Shown: positions 44,005 through 54,451 of the stretch, one piece after another
How the letters are laid out: every line of letters begins with the position of its first letter
Position numbering within the stretch: position 1 is the first letter of the stretch
Assembly (NCBI GenBank): GCA_045837725.1
Contig: JBEWZL010000044.1
Coordinates: 310,001-374,000, forward strand
Source: Vermamoeba vermiformis
Lineage: Eukaryota > Tubulinea > Echinamoebida
Length of the DNA stretch: 64,000 nt
Direction of reading: 5' to 3'
Notes under the pieces: model-generated
Databases searched by the model: none
Told to the model about the DNA's origin: nothing
What the model saw: only the letters and a program-made list of their open reading frames with translations
Made by a program: the position numbers and the translations under genes

Positions 44005-45824
44005 ATGAACCCAAACGAACAATTAATAACAGCAGATAATACCAGCGCGCAATCCAATAATAGCACTGAATTAAATATAGAGCCCAGCGATCAGCAGGTA
44101 CGCATTAGCAGCGTGTAGATTTAATTACGAATTATTTAATAATTATGACGTTAATTTTAATTCAAATGCTCGTCTTTGATTATTTTCTTACGCGCGGCAA
44201 TGTCATGACCCGGCGCTGTACATAAGAGTGCATAATAACAGCTCTGACCCCTTGATTGCAGCTCGATCAGAGTTCAGATCTGCTCCTCGACGAGTTTTTG
44301 ATGACAGCGCTGCGCAGTGTCAAAGACCGACCTGCACTGCTCAAGATTGAACTCGAGATTGAACGCTTCGTGCAGGACACTAGGTACGCACGGCACTTAC
44401 TATTTTAGGCAAGTCACTGACCAATCGCGTGCAGTCAAAGTCACGTGACATTTCCACCCATGTCGTCCTATCACCGACTCATGGTGCACAAAGTCGCGCA
44501 CCACTGGGGACTGCAGCACTTGACAGGTGTCACTCAGACGTCCGGACCACAACCTGCCAAATATGTACGTGTCGAGCGCGGCGCGGTCACTGTGGCACCG
44601 CTGTTCAAACTGCGCGAACTGTGCGAGAGTGACGTGTCAACGAGCACTGTGACACCTGTCAACACGACACCCGCACCAACACCTGTCACTGCACCTGTCA
44701 AAGTCAGTCCTGGACCTGTCAAACTGCTGCTCCGACGCAACATGAGCACCGAGGCCAAAAATAGCTCAACCGGTGCACCACAGAGTGGCACTTCATTGCC
44801 AAATCAGGCAAGTGCAACACGTGATCAAGCGAGTGATTCGACCAATCAGAACTCGCCCAGTTTGGAAGAGCGGGAAGCCGCGTATGCCAAAGCACGTGCT
44901 CGAATTTTCAGTGAACAACAGGCCCTAGAGAATGCAGCGAATAACAACAATTCAGTGAACAACGGTTCAGTGAACGGCGCCAATGACAACACCTCTGTGA
45001 GCGCTGCAAATGGCAACAAAGTGTCACACGACGACGATGAGTGGTACGATGCCAACGACTTGCCTAATTGGGAAGAGGACGAAGCAGCGGAATATCGCCG
45101 AGATCTCAGCGCGAGATACAACCCCTCCTCGATGAGTCACGTGACACGACCAGCCCTGGTAGAGCAACTTGATCGACTGCAACTGAATGACGCGACACGT
45201 GTCACGAACGTCAAACCCGCAGCTGCACTGATGACACGTGTCAATGCTCCATCAGCACAAGAACAAGTTGCTAAATTAGGACATATTTTAGAGGTCACTG
45301 GCCTCGCTGACGTAACCTCCGCACCTTATTTGGAAGTTGTCAATCAACTCAAAGACGTTGCCACAATTAAGCAACTTCCTAAAAAGGAAGGTCAACCTCC
45401 ACGCGTGGTAGCCATATTTGGCAGTTCCACTCAAGCTCAGAATACGATGGAGTCTTTCAATGCGCGGAATAATTCCGTCAAACTGCAGACCATGACTGCG
45501 CGGGTGACACCTGTCAACGTGTCATTCAACAGCCAAGCTCCCAACAAAAGTGTCAATCGACCTGTCAATCCTCGACCCGCACCCAACCCCGCCTATTCTC
45601 AGCCCTATTATCCGAACCCCACAATGACACCTGTCACTCAGGGTTATCCTTATCAGCAGTACTATCCGAACCCCATAATGACACCTGTCAACCAGGGCTA
45701 CCCAGTCAACTACCACCCCGCCATGTACGCACAGTATCCCCCGAACACGGCGCCGAATCCCGCGATGTACCCGCCCTATTACTACCCGAACCCGCAGTAC
45801 TACACGAACACTGCCCCGAAATAA
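44005..45824 (+). CDS. R3H-SUZ RNA-binding protein (R3HDM/ARPP21/encore type)
   Basis: Probable mRNA regulator. Three exons. The R3H domain is in TALRSVKDRPALLKIELEI, then VTFPPMSSYHRLMVHKVAHH and WGLQHLTG; the RxxxH-type core here reads YHRLMVHKVAHHWGL. The SUZ domain is EEREAAYAKARARIF. The rest is disordered: an Asn-rich tract, an acidic patch (DDDEWYDANDLPNWEEDEAA) and a C-terminal Tyr/Pro/Asn-rich tail with two near-tandem YYPNP-x-MTPV-x-QGYP units. Both units are encoded around TGACACCTGTCA (45625, 45679). Six to seven palindrome or variant copies lie inside the last exon, the densest coding cluster in the window. Confidence 0.85.
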
Positions 45825-45840
45825 CTTCTGTACAGCTCAG

Positions 45841-45871
45841 TGACACGTGTCACTCACCGTCTTGTAATAAA
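45841..45871 (+). promoter_or_regulatory. 3' UTR palindrome and AATAAA of the R3H-SUZ gene
   Basis: An exact TGACACGTGTCA starts 16 nt after the stop codon, and a canonical AATAAA follows at 45866-45871. The pair marks the probable polyadenylation region. Confidence 0.45.
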
Positions 45872-45979
45872 CTTTTGTATTTGACGCAGTGGCGTGTTAC
45901 ATACAATTTTAGTTGCTAGATCTGGATGTCAAATTACAATGTGCTTGCTAGGCCCCTAGTCTCGCGGAATATGCTGCAA

Positions 45980-47084
45980 TTAGAGCTGCACAGTCTTGGC
46001 GTGTTCCCAGCCCTTCAAATAACCACGTGACACGCTGTAACGGTTCTGTTCAAAGTGTTCGAGTGCTTGGCGCTGGTCCGTGACGCCCTTGTACTGCCAG
46101 GCCTCGCTGAGCTGTGGTCGTGTCCAGCCCCACACTGCCAGACCTGCAGTCCACGCCCACGCACCCAGCACGGGCACCTTGTGTGTGCGCCACAACTTCT
46201 GCGACAAGAGCGTGGCACCAGTCAAGTAGATGACAGGACCGAGCCACACTGCTGCTTGGCCAAAGCTCTCTGCGCGGGGCAGCAAGGTGGCCTCGCGATA
46301 GCTGAACATGCGGTGATATTGTGGCGGGTCATTTTGAGGGGCGAGATGGGAGGCGTAGATCGGGGCTCCGGGGGCTGATTGGAGGGGCACGTACGACGGA
46401 TAAGTGGTGGTGAGCGGCGCAGTGGATTGGTTGTCGAGTTGATATTCAGCGCTCTGGGGCTCGAGAATGCTTTGACTCGGATTTGCTTTGTTGTAACGCA
46501 CCACCACCTGCATGGATGAATTAGTATATTATTAATGACATGAATAATGTGGTGCTATGTTGATAGAAAATATCGTTAATAATATCAGTGAGTTTATTTG
46601 GCGGAGATGCATTTCCATAAAGATAAATAATTAAAATAATTATTAAATAAATCCTGAGAATAGTAATTACCTTGTTGTTATTGTTGATTAAGCTAGAGAC
46701 AAATTTTACAGAAGTTCCTCGTGACAAGAAATGGAAAGGCAGCGCATCTTGAGTGCGGGTTTTAATTTTGCTGAAGTCGTAGTGTTTGATACCAATCGCA
46801 TCATTCACGTGCACGTCATTGCTGCCGCTATCAGTTTTGTAGCTGTAAATAATGCGTGGGGCGTAACATTGCTCCTCGAGTTGAATCACATCTGTCTTCA
46901 ACACCTGACCCTCAACGCGCACCCAATCACTATTGTTGTTATTATCGCTGCTCTTGCTGTTGAATGGCCATGCTTGCGCGAGTTGCAGCTTGCCCATGTA
47001 ATCAGCGGCTTTGCGCGCATAGTAGGGCACGCCGATGTAGCCGAACAGACCCAAGCCAATCAAACTTGCAGATACGTGAGCCAT
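45980..47084 (-). CDS. DUF3592-containing membrane protein
   Basis: Function unknown. Two exons. The N-terminus MAHVSASLIGLGLFGYIGVP is hydrophobic and likely a signal anchor. The DUF3592 core follows: WVRVEGQVLKTDVIQLEEQC, RIIYSYKTDSG, FVSSL then VVVRYNKANPSQSILEP, matching the usual GxVxxS...YxYxVdG...VxYnPxnPsxsvL pattern. Further hydrophobic segments (GQAAVWLGPVIYLTGATLL, VLGAWAWTAGLAVWGW) give two more helices. The open frame extends about 40 residues upstream to 47207, but that stretch is Arg-rich and precedes the hydrophobic start, so I prefer Met at 47084. The neighbour upstream on the same strand is TBC1D5. Confidence 0.75.
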
Positions 47085-47261
47085 ATTTAATGAATAATAT
47101 GTGTTGCAACCACTGAAGGCTAATAGATATTTGTTGCTAGCTGTTGATCCACTGGGTTCCTGGTCCCGAAATAAATGTCGGGAACGCTCCCGAAATCTTT
47201 CCCGCAATTTATATGCAACTAGCGGATCGGATTGAGATTACATTTACTACATACATACACG

Positions 47262-49121
47262 TTATTGGTCCCACACAGATCGTTTCGGTTCTTCAGGCAC
47301 TTTCACTGCTTCAGATGTACCATTCGATTCTGTGTTGTTCTCTTGCGTAGTGTTGTCAGCAGTGTTGTTATCAGCGGTGTTGTTATTGGCATTGTTGTTA
47401 TTATTGGCGGTGGTATTGGCACCATTGACCACATTCAACAGCGCAGATTCAGTCGTTACAGGCAAGTGTCCCATGAGGATGTCCTTGATCCGCTTCAACT
47501 CCGCGACTGCGAGGTAAGTGGCATCGTTCAAATTAGGCAATGTCAGCAACTGACTCTGCAAGCACGTGACAATGCTGTCGATGCGTCCTGCCACATTCTG
47601 CTGCACCCCCTTGAGCTGCGTCACCTCTTCTTGCAGCAGTTCACTCGCGGTCTTCACGCGCTTCGTGCTGGCACTGGCACTCGACACCACGGGCTTGTCT
47701 TTCTTGGCGGCTGCGAGGGGGTGTGCGAGGGGGTGCGCGTCCTGTGCGGCGACAGGAGCAGGCACGGTGCTGCGCTTGTCAGGCAGGGGCTGCACAATGC
47801 TCTGATTGCGCGTGAGTGCGAGGGCGTTCTCGATGAACGGCACCACGTCCTCGACAGGCGGGTACTTGAGCAGTCGTTTGAGACACGCGCTGTAGTCCAT
47901 GTGCAGCAACTGCTCGCGGATGTAGATGAGCATTGCCGCAGCGAGGTAGTCGAGCAGTGTGTTGCGCGCGTCATAGGCAAACACCGCATCCCACAGCGTG
48001 AGCACGTCCTCAAAGTGGAACTCGCGGCCAAACAGCAGCTTGACCCACTTGATCATGTACAACTGCGGCTCAATGCCCAGCTGTGCCATGTGTCGCGCCA
48101 GCTGTGCGTCGTGCTTGGCGAGCAGCGTGTCCTGCACCTCCGCACTCTTCGCGATGATGGCATTGCCGCCGCTCTTGCTCACCGTGTAGTAGTCGCGCTG
48201 TCGCTGCATCAGACCACTGAACAGCGCGTAGGCATCGTGCTCCAGCTGTGTGCGGGGCAGCAGTTCGTGCACGGCCTCGTCGCTGCTCTCGTGCCGCTTC
48301 TCCTGCTCCAACAAGTACACCACATTCGCGAGCAGTTCGTGCATGCCCTGTCGATAGCCGAGCTCTGCGTGCTCCTTGGCGTACACGAACAGCACGCGCA
48401 ACATCAGCGCACGCAGCTCTTTCTGCGCGAAGAACTCGTGCTCGGGGTGCAAGCGCTCGAGATCTTGCGTGATGTCCTTCTCGAGCTCCGTGTCTTGGAA
48501 GAACTTGCTCCACGGACTGTCCGAGCCCGGGGCCAGCGGGTTGTTGAGGCGCGGATCCAACTCGCGATCACGTGACGGATTGATGTAGCTGGTGGCACGC
48601 AGCTGTTCGTATTGAGCACGTGATGCGCGCACGTGTTGCAGCAAGGCCGCTTGTACCGCGCTGCGTCTGAGCGCGACATCTTTGACAGCGGCGAGTGCCG
48701 TGTAGTCAATGGTGAGGGGTGCGAGGAAGAGGCGCCAGGCCAGTGAGCGCAGCTTGTAGTGCTTCAAACGACCACTCAGCGCCTCTTTCTTCAGCAGCGT
48801 CGGACCTGTCTCGTGCACGAAGAGCAGATCGAACTGTTCGCTGTCAGAGGTGCGGTCAGTACGCAGTGATAATACGCGTCATCATCGGTGACTATAGACG
48901 CACTGTATTCGCAGCTATCAATATTGCGTTGCAGTAGTAAATTTCCTTGACTTATTACATGCACCGCTATTTAATGGGTATTGTTGTATATCGATGCAAC
49001 CTATTTATTGCACGAAAATAGAGCGTAATATAATATAATTGCGCGTAATTTCAATTAATGAGCTGCTTTTCAAATAATATATTGTCGGATCTTACTTGAT
49101 ATCTTGTGTTACACTGTCCAT
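47262..49121 (-). CDS. TBC1D5: TBC1D5-type Rab GTPase-activating protein
   Basis: RabGAP acting on RAB7 with retromer and in autophagy. One long exon encodes FDLLFVHETGPTLLKKEALS, LRSLAWRLFLAPL, NNPLAPGSDSPWSKFFQDTE and ELGYRQGMHELLANVVYLLE. These match TBC1D5 (NPLS...SPWNKFF, KQGMHELLAPI). The TBC catalytic dual finger is only partly typical: the glutamine-bearing YRQGMHE is present, as in TBC1D5. The C-terminal tail is low-complexity and Asn-rich. The long exon has no Met before the domain. A first exon MDSVTQDI at 49121-49096, with a GTAAG donor, joins in phase over about 260 nt to an acceptor near 48837; this exon is inferred with moderate confidence. Confidence 0.85.
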
Positions 49122-49487
49122 CACGCTGAATTGTGTATCTTTATGCTGCTCGACACTATCTTTGTATTAAATTTCGCAGTCTCGCTGGAGTCGTGCTCGA
49201 GATCTGCGCTGACTGTTGCAATTTGGTTATTTTTGTCAGCACTGCTAGACGACACACTACATCTTGGACTTGACTAAACTGGATTAGTATAGTAGTGAGG
49301 TAAGATCAGACCCATCTATAAACTGGGCTCGTTGTTTGTGCAGGGGCCAGATCTGGATCCGAAACAACAAGTTTGGTGCATGTTACAAATTACACCAAAC
49401 CAATTTTAAAAAATCATATTTAATTCCTGGTATCACCTGCCAACAAACTATCATGTCCCGTATTTGAACTCACTCCAATTATTGCAG
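49122..49487. other. divergent intergenic region TBC1D5 / FolD-type gene
   Basis: 366 bases with no supported gene. The sequence TTGCAG directly before the chosen folate-enzyme ATG looks like a 3' splice site, so a 5' UTR exon may lie in this region. Confidence 0.4.
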
Positions 49488-50587
49488 ATGCACCGTTTCG
49501 TATTGGGACTGAGCACTGTACTGCGCACCACAGCGACTAATAATTGCTCGCGCGCTATATTTAGACACTACTCGACGCGCAAGTCAGATCCGCTTGTCAT
49601 CAACGGCACGCACCTCGCTGAGCGCATCGTAAGTTCATTCAGCCCTCTGACCCCAGCCTCTGACCACACTTTCAGACCCAGCACGTGCGCCACCAAGTCA
49701 CTGCCTTCACTGCCGCACAGCAGCGCCGTCCTTCACTCGCCATCTATCTCTCCACGCACGCGCCCCCTGACTCGCTGCGATTCGTGGCCAAAAAAGAGCA
49801 GGCCTGTCACGTGACTGGCATTGAGTGTCACGTGATCAAATTGCCGCACGAGGGCAGCACGGCGGAGTGGCGCGAACACATTGCGCACTCGCCGCACGAT
49901 GCCGTGGTGGTGCAGTGGCCCGTGCCGAGTCAGATCGACTTTGACACGTTGACAGCTGCCATCAACCCCGTGCAGGATGTCGATGCCTTGACACCTGTCA
50001 ATGCGGGGACTCTGGCACTCGGTCAAACACCCTATCACGTGTCATGCGCTACCCTCGCCGTACACGAGGCCCTGACCGATGCTCTGCAACAACTGTACCC
50101 CGAAGTGCCACCTGCCACACTGCTGTCACGTGTGCGCTGCGTGCTGATTGGTCAGTCGGTGGTGGTGGGCAGACCACTGCTCAATTGGGCCCTCAATCAC
50201 CACTTGGGCTCGATCAGCACCATTCATCGCGACACCCCTCGCGTGATCAGTCAACAATTGGTCAACGCGCACGTGACTGACCCCCACGTGATTCCCGTGC
50301 TCATCTCCGCGACAGGAGTGCCGCACTTGCTCGTGCCCGACACTGACACGCGCGCGAGTGAGGACAAGTTGCGTGTGGCCGCGGGCCAGATCCTGATCGA
50401 CATTGGCTTTCATGTGGACCCGCGCACTCATGTCGTGCTCGGAGACTTCTCACCGCGCTGTTACGCGACATCACGTGCCTACACTCCCGTGCCTGGTGGC
50501 ATTGGGCCACTCACTGTTGCACTCTTACTGCGCAATGTCGTGGCTGCTGCCCAACTGAAAACGCGCGGCAAGGGCACTGTTGCATAG
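49488..50587 (+). CDS. mitochondrial FolD-type methylene-THF dehydrogenase/cyclohydrolase, divergent
   Basis: Expected to interconvert 5,10-methylene-THF and 10-formyl-THF. The N-terminus (MHRFVLGLSTVLRTT, then RAIFRHYSTRK) looks like a mitochondrial presequence. The FolD core shows DSLRFVAKKEQACHVTGI, VVVQWPVPSQID, INPVQDVDALTPVNAG, VLIGQSVVVGRPLLNWAL and YTPVPGGIGPLTVALLLRN. The catalytic Lys is present (K87). The neighbouring Tyr (Y52 in E. coli and human enzymes) is Phe83 here, and the usual PCTPxG substrate loop reads SCATLA. Dehydrogenase or cyclohydrolase activity may therefore differ from the usual. Length about 350 residues in two exons. A TGACACCTGTCA copy at 49989 is translated as LTPVN. 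Confidence 0.85.
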
Positions 50588-50804
50588 TGGAGGGAGGCAA
50601 TTGCAGCACAAGAGTTCTCGTATTCGGAGCCAAATGCATCACGTACGTGGAGCGCATCCTCCTGCGTCGATCTTGCAATGTAACGGCTAGCTTGGAATTT
50701 GCGCGGGAAACAATCAACAAAAGCTGACAAGGCATTCTACGCACAAACAACACGCGAGTAGCACACACGAGTAGACGAGAGCAGCGCAGCTTGTAACGGC
50801 CATC

Positions 50805-52448
50805 ATGTTCGATGCCGAGTATGAAGCAAGGCTCTCTCCGACTAAGCGATCCCCGCAAAAGCAAGACAAGAAAACTTCTCCAGCTAAAGAGATTTACAGT
50901 GACAGGTATTATTAAAAAAACATTATTGGCGATTGCAAATGTTTTAATATTCTACAAACTAGATTTATCCCTTCTCGATCTATAAATCTGCAAGAGAGTT
51001 TTTCTTTGTTGAGCAGCGACCCTATAATCAGCGATGTATCTATGATGTCAGAAGATATAGCGCCTAGTACTCCCAAATTGAACTCCTCGACGTCCTCCAT
51101 CTACCAACAAGTGCTTCAAAACGAGCTTTTAAGCTCGCGCAAAGTGATTATCAAAGACGAACTCGACGTCGCTGCCTCCCCACCGCGCGACAGCACTGTC
51201 ACACCTGTCAAACGCCGACTGTTCACCTACCGCACGAGTGAGAGCGAGACCAAGTGTTCAGTGAACGGCAGTGCTGATCACGTGATCAATCTCCGCACCA
51301 GCGACAGCGAGGCCCTGATCACGACGCTCAGTCCGATCAGTGTCGCATCGCAGCGCTTGCTCTCCTCGCCACCCAAGTCCACGCGCAAGATTGCCAAGAC
51401 ACCGTTCAAAGTGCTGCAAGCGCCGAGCATACGCGACGACTTCTATTTGAACGTGCTCGATTGGGGCGGCAACAATCAACTCGCTGTCGCACTCGGCCGC
51501 GCACTCTTCTTGTGGAATGCCACCACGTGTCAAGTGCGCAAAGTGACTGAACTGGATGCGAGTGACACGATTGCGAGTGTGCACTGGCTCGATCTCAAAG
51601 CACACCTCATCGCGATTGGCACCGCACGTGGTCACATCCACATTTGGGATCTCGTGCAAGAGCGCTGCGTGCGCACGATGAGTGGTCACAAGTCACGTGT
51701 CGGCACACTGGCCTGGTGGTCGAGCAGTGCCGCACAGTGCTTCTCTTCGGGCAGCAGAGATCGACACGTGCTGCACCGTGACTTGCGCGAGGCACGTGAC
51801 TGGACCTGCAGACTGGCCGCGCACAAGCAAGAGGTGTGCGGACTCAAGTGGTCAGCGCTGTCACATCAACTGGCCAGTGGCGGCAATGACAACAAACTCG
51901 CAGTGTGGGACCCGCGGTGGACGAGCGAGGACACGCCACTGTTCAAATTCGAAGAGCACGTGGCAGCAGTCAAGGCCATCGCTTGGTCCCCTCATCAGCG
52001 CGGACTGCTGGCGAGTGGTGGTGGCACAGCGGACAGGGCCATCAAGTTCTGGACGACACTGAGCGATGAACTCAGCGCTTCACTGAACGACCTGTCAGAT
52101 GCAGCACTGCCACGACTGGCCCCACCGCGACAGCACTCCTCCATTCAATCCATTGACACTGGCTCGCAGATCTGCAATCTGTTGTGGAGCACGCACACGA
52201 ACGAACTCGTGAGCACGCACGGGTACAGTCAGAATCAGATCACGGTGTGGTCTTATCCCTCCATGCACAAATTAGCCACGCTCACTGGACACACCATGCG
52301 TGTGCTGTATTTAGCGTTGAGTCCTGATGGCCAGACCATTGTTACAGGGGCTGGTGATGAAACATTGCGGTTTTGGAATGTATTTCCTGCACACACTAGC
52401 GCAGGGCCCGCAACAAGCTCGAAGATTTACCGCAATGAGATCCGATAA
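50805..52448 (+). CDS. FZR1: APC/C activator FZR1/CDH1
   Basis: WD40 co-activator that brings substrates to the anaphase-promoting complex in late mitosis and G1. The C-box DRFIPSR spans the single intron (SDR then FIPSR). Then come candidate CDK sites (TPVKRR, SPPRD, SSPPKS) and FKVLQAPSIRDDFYLNVLDW, the start of the CDC20/FZR1 propeller. Repeats include GTARGHIHIWDLVQERCV, WTCRLAAHKQEVCGLKW and LATLTGHTMRVLYLALSPDG. The C-terminus is RNEIR, giving the Ile-Arg tail that docks on APC3. QAPSIRDDFYLN favours FZR1 over CDC20. The small first exon ends within the C-box Arg codon. Confidence 0.93.
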
Positions 52449-54451
52449 TCCACTTGTGTAATTTGAAAACTTGTAGATAGTAAATAGTTAAGATAAACCT
52501 GAACTCCCTGGTCCACTTGGAAAGTTGTTCGCTATCTGTACAAGTGCAAAGAACCTGAACAATCCAAAGCAGAAACTACTGGTGGACGTCCTGTCTGACA
52601 TCCACTATGGACTGCACGTCCCCCAACCATACATTTTATAGTACCAAGTTTTTAATAGGATTTCTATATGCCATGTATGTGGTTAAGCATATTCTCATAT
52701 AAAAAGGTTTGCCACTATGCTGGACAAAGTTACAACATAAAAAAGTATTACTAATGCAAAAAAATTTGGACAGTTAGGTGACGATGAATTGTAGCCAAAG
52801 TTCAGTGGTGCATAAAATACGTATCGTTGTGTTGTGCCAAACATGTGCTGATGGATGGGTTGAAACTTAATGCCGAAAATTTACAAATTGCTGTTACCGC
52901 AATAGCTTTGACAATTACATATTTTCTTGTTATATAGTCCATGTATTTCCAAAGTTAAAATGTTTTTGCAGCATATAGAACAAAGTTCCAGTACATTAGT
53001 TCTTTGCAGAACAAGGACATTTTCAGCCTCCATCGGTTAGCCCAAAGCCTCCTGATGCCAAAAGTAGTCCTTCTTGGGTCCGTTGGTGCATGGCAAAGTT
53101 TGGTATAAGTTGGTCAATTACTAACATCGACGGGATGTCTGCCACTGGGGATGTGGGTTCTTTGCAGGCGGGCACGAGCAGGTGAACCAGCAGGCACTTT
53201 GAGGTCAACTATCCCCTTGAATAAGGTATCCAAAGCAATGCAATCTTGCTAGCAGCTCAATTTTGCCCTTCAGTCTGAGATCTGAATTTGACGGCGTGGA
53301 CAATCTCTATGTTCATTGGAGTGTAACCTGGAAGCGTGGCTCAAAAATGAAGCCAATCACAGGCCAGAGGCAGAAGGTCAACAATTCTTCATAGAAATTA
53401 GTCATAATACACTACTAATCTCCAATCTGCTGATCAAATTTGGTCTTGGACCAGGTGTCCCTGCGTGATATAGCATCGGATTTCAATAAGATTTAGATAT
53501 TATATACATGTTATGATTAAGCATTTCCCTCATTCGGGATTTGCCACAGCTGGACATAATTAACAGATAAATTGATTTTGCGTAATTGTTAATTGCAGGG
53601 CTGTCCGCCAAAATTTTTTCATCCGTCTGTGGACATCATCCATCCGTGGTCACTGCAGCGTTGATGTTAGTAATTGACCAACTTATACCAAACTTTGCCA
53701 TTTGTACCAGCAGGACCAAGAAGTACTACTATTGGTATCGAGAGGCTTTGGGGTAATCGCTGGAAGCTGAAAATGGCAATGTTCGCAAAGAATTTACGTA
53801 CGAGAACATTGTTCTATTTGCTTCAATACCATTTAAACTTTGGAAATACCTAGAACCATCACTTTATACATGGCAATAGAAAGCTGATTAAAATCCCATA
53901 CTATATATGGTTGGTGGATGTGTGGTCCGCCTTTGGATATAGAGTAAGATTCAGGGCAAACTGCAAAGTCGAGCATAGATGATGCGTCAATGTTCTTGCA
54001 GAACTGGACTTAGTTTGAGTTAGAGTCTTCGCAAAATTTTGCGACAGTCTTTCTGCTGTTGGCCTGAAACTCTTAATCATGCCAAGAGATCAGTACAAAC
54101 CTGAATTGTTCCACTACATCATGATGGACTGGAAATGTTTCTTGTCTGGGACATGCAACTTGTCTGGCCAAATATCTACTGCCAAGAGCCTAGAACGTCA
54201 GGTAATATTAATGGTTGGAAGCATTTCACTTTGGTAGGACTTGATATCACAGCCATTGTACAAATCCGGATGATTTCTGTACCTGACGACTCATCCCACC
54301 CTGGCCTTTTCTATGCAACTTTCTGTAAGAATTGCAACTATTCTGGCGCGAAGAGTTGATGTGCGCGTCAATTTTTTGACCCTGTCAAAAGGCAGTTGAC
54401 GGCACACATTTTTTGAGCCGAACAAATGTATTAACAACACAATAGAGCACC
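52449..54451. other. gene-poor 2-kb gap holding a repeat island
   Basis: The longest stretch without a gene. The only open frames are short and unlike known proteins. Most of it is the repeat island described separately. No TGACACGTGTCA copies occur here, in contrast to both flanks. Confidence 0.6.
52620..53920. repeat. diverged direct and inverted repeats (possible foldback element or decayed insertion)
   Basis: About 220 bases at 52943-53165 resemble, by eye at roughly 70-75 percent, the reverse complement of 53630-53850; for example CAAAGTTTGGTATAAGTTGG occurs at 53095-53114 and its complement near 53679-53698. The block 52627-52682 also matches the complement of about 53862-53916. A third copy lies in direct orientation: 52657-52735 resembles 53489-53565. 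Thus at least three diverged units occur, two of them forming a long imperfect palindrome. No transposase or reverse transcriptase is visible, and no clear target duplication was found. Its family and age are unknown, though the divergence suggests an old insertion. Confidence 0.65.

Noticed and set aside
47085-47207. N-terminal extension of the DUF3592 protein (MRERFRERSRHLF)
   Set aside because: The Arg-rich stretch would precede a signal-anchor-like segment; the Met at 47084 starts the hydrophobic segment directly. A longer form cannot be fully excluded.
47232-48575. 447-codon open frame opposite TBC1D5
   Set aside because: The minus strand encodes a recognisable TBC domain. The plus frame is His/Val/Leu-rich, typical of an antisense shadow.
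53023-53208. Short open frames in the repeat island (also 54135-54359)
   Set aside because: Neither resembles a known protein, and the first lies within a diverged repeat whose inverted copy does not keep the frame.
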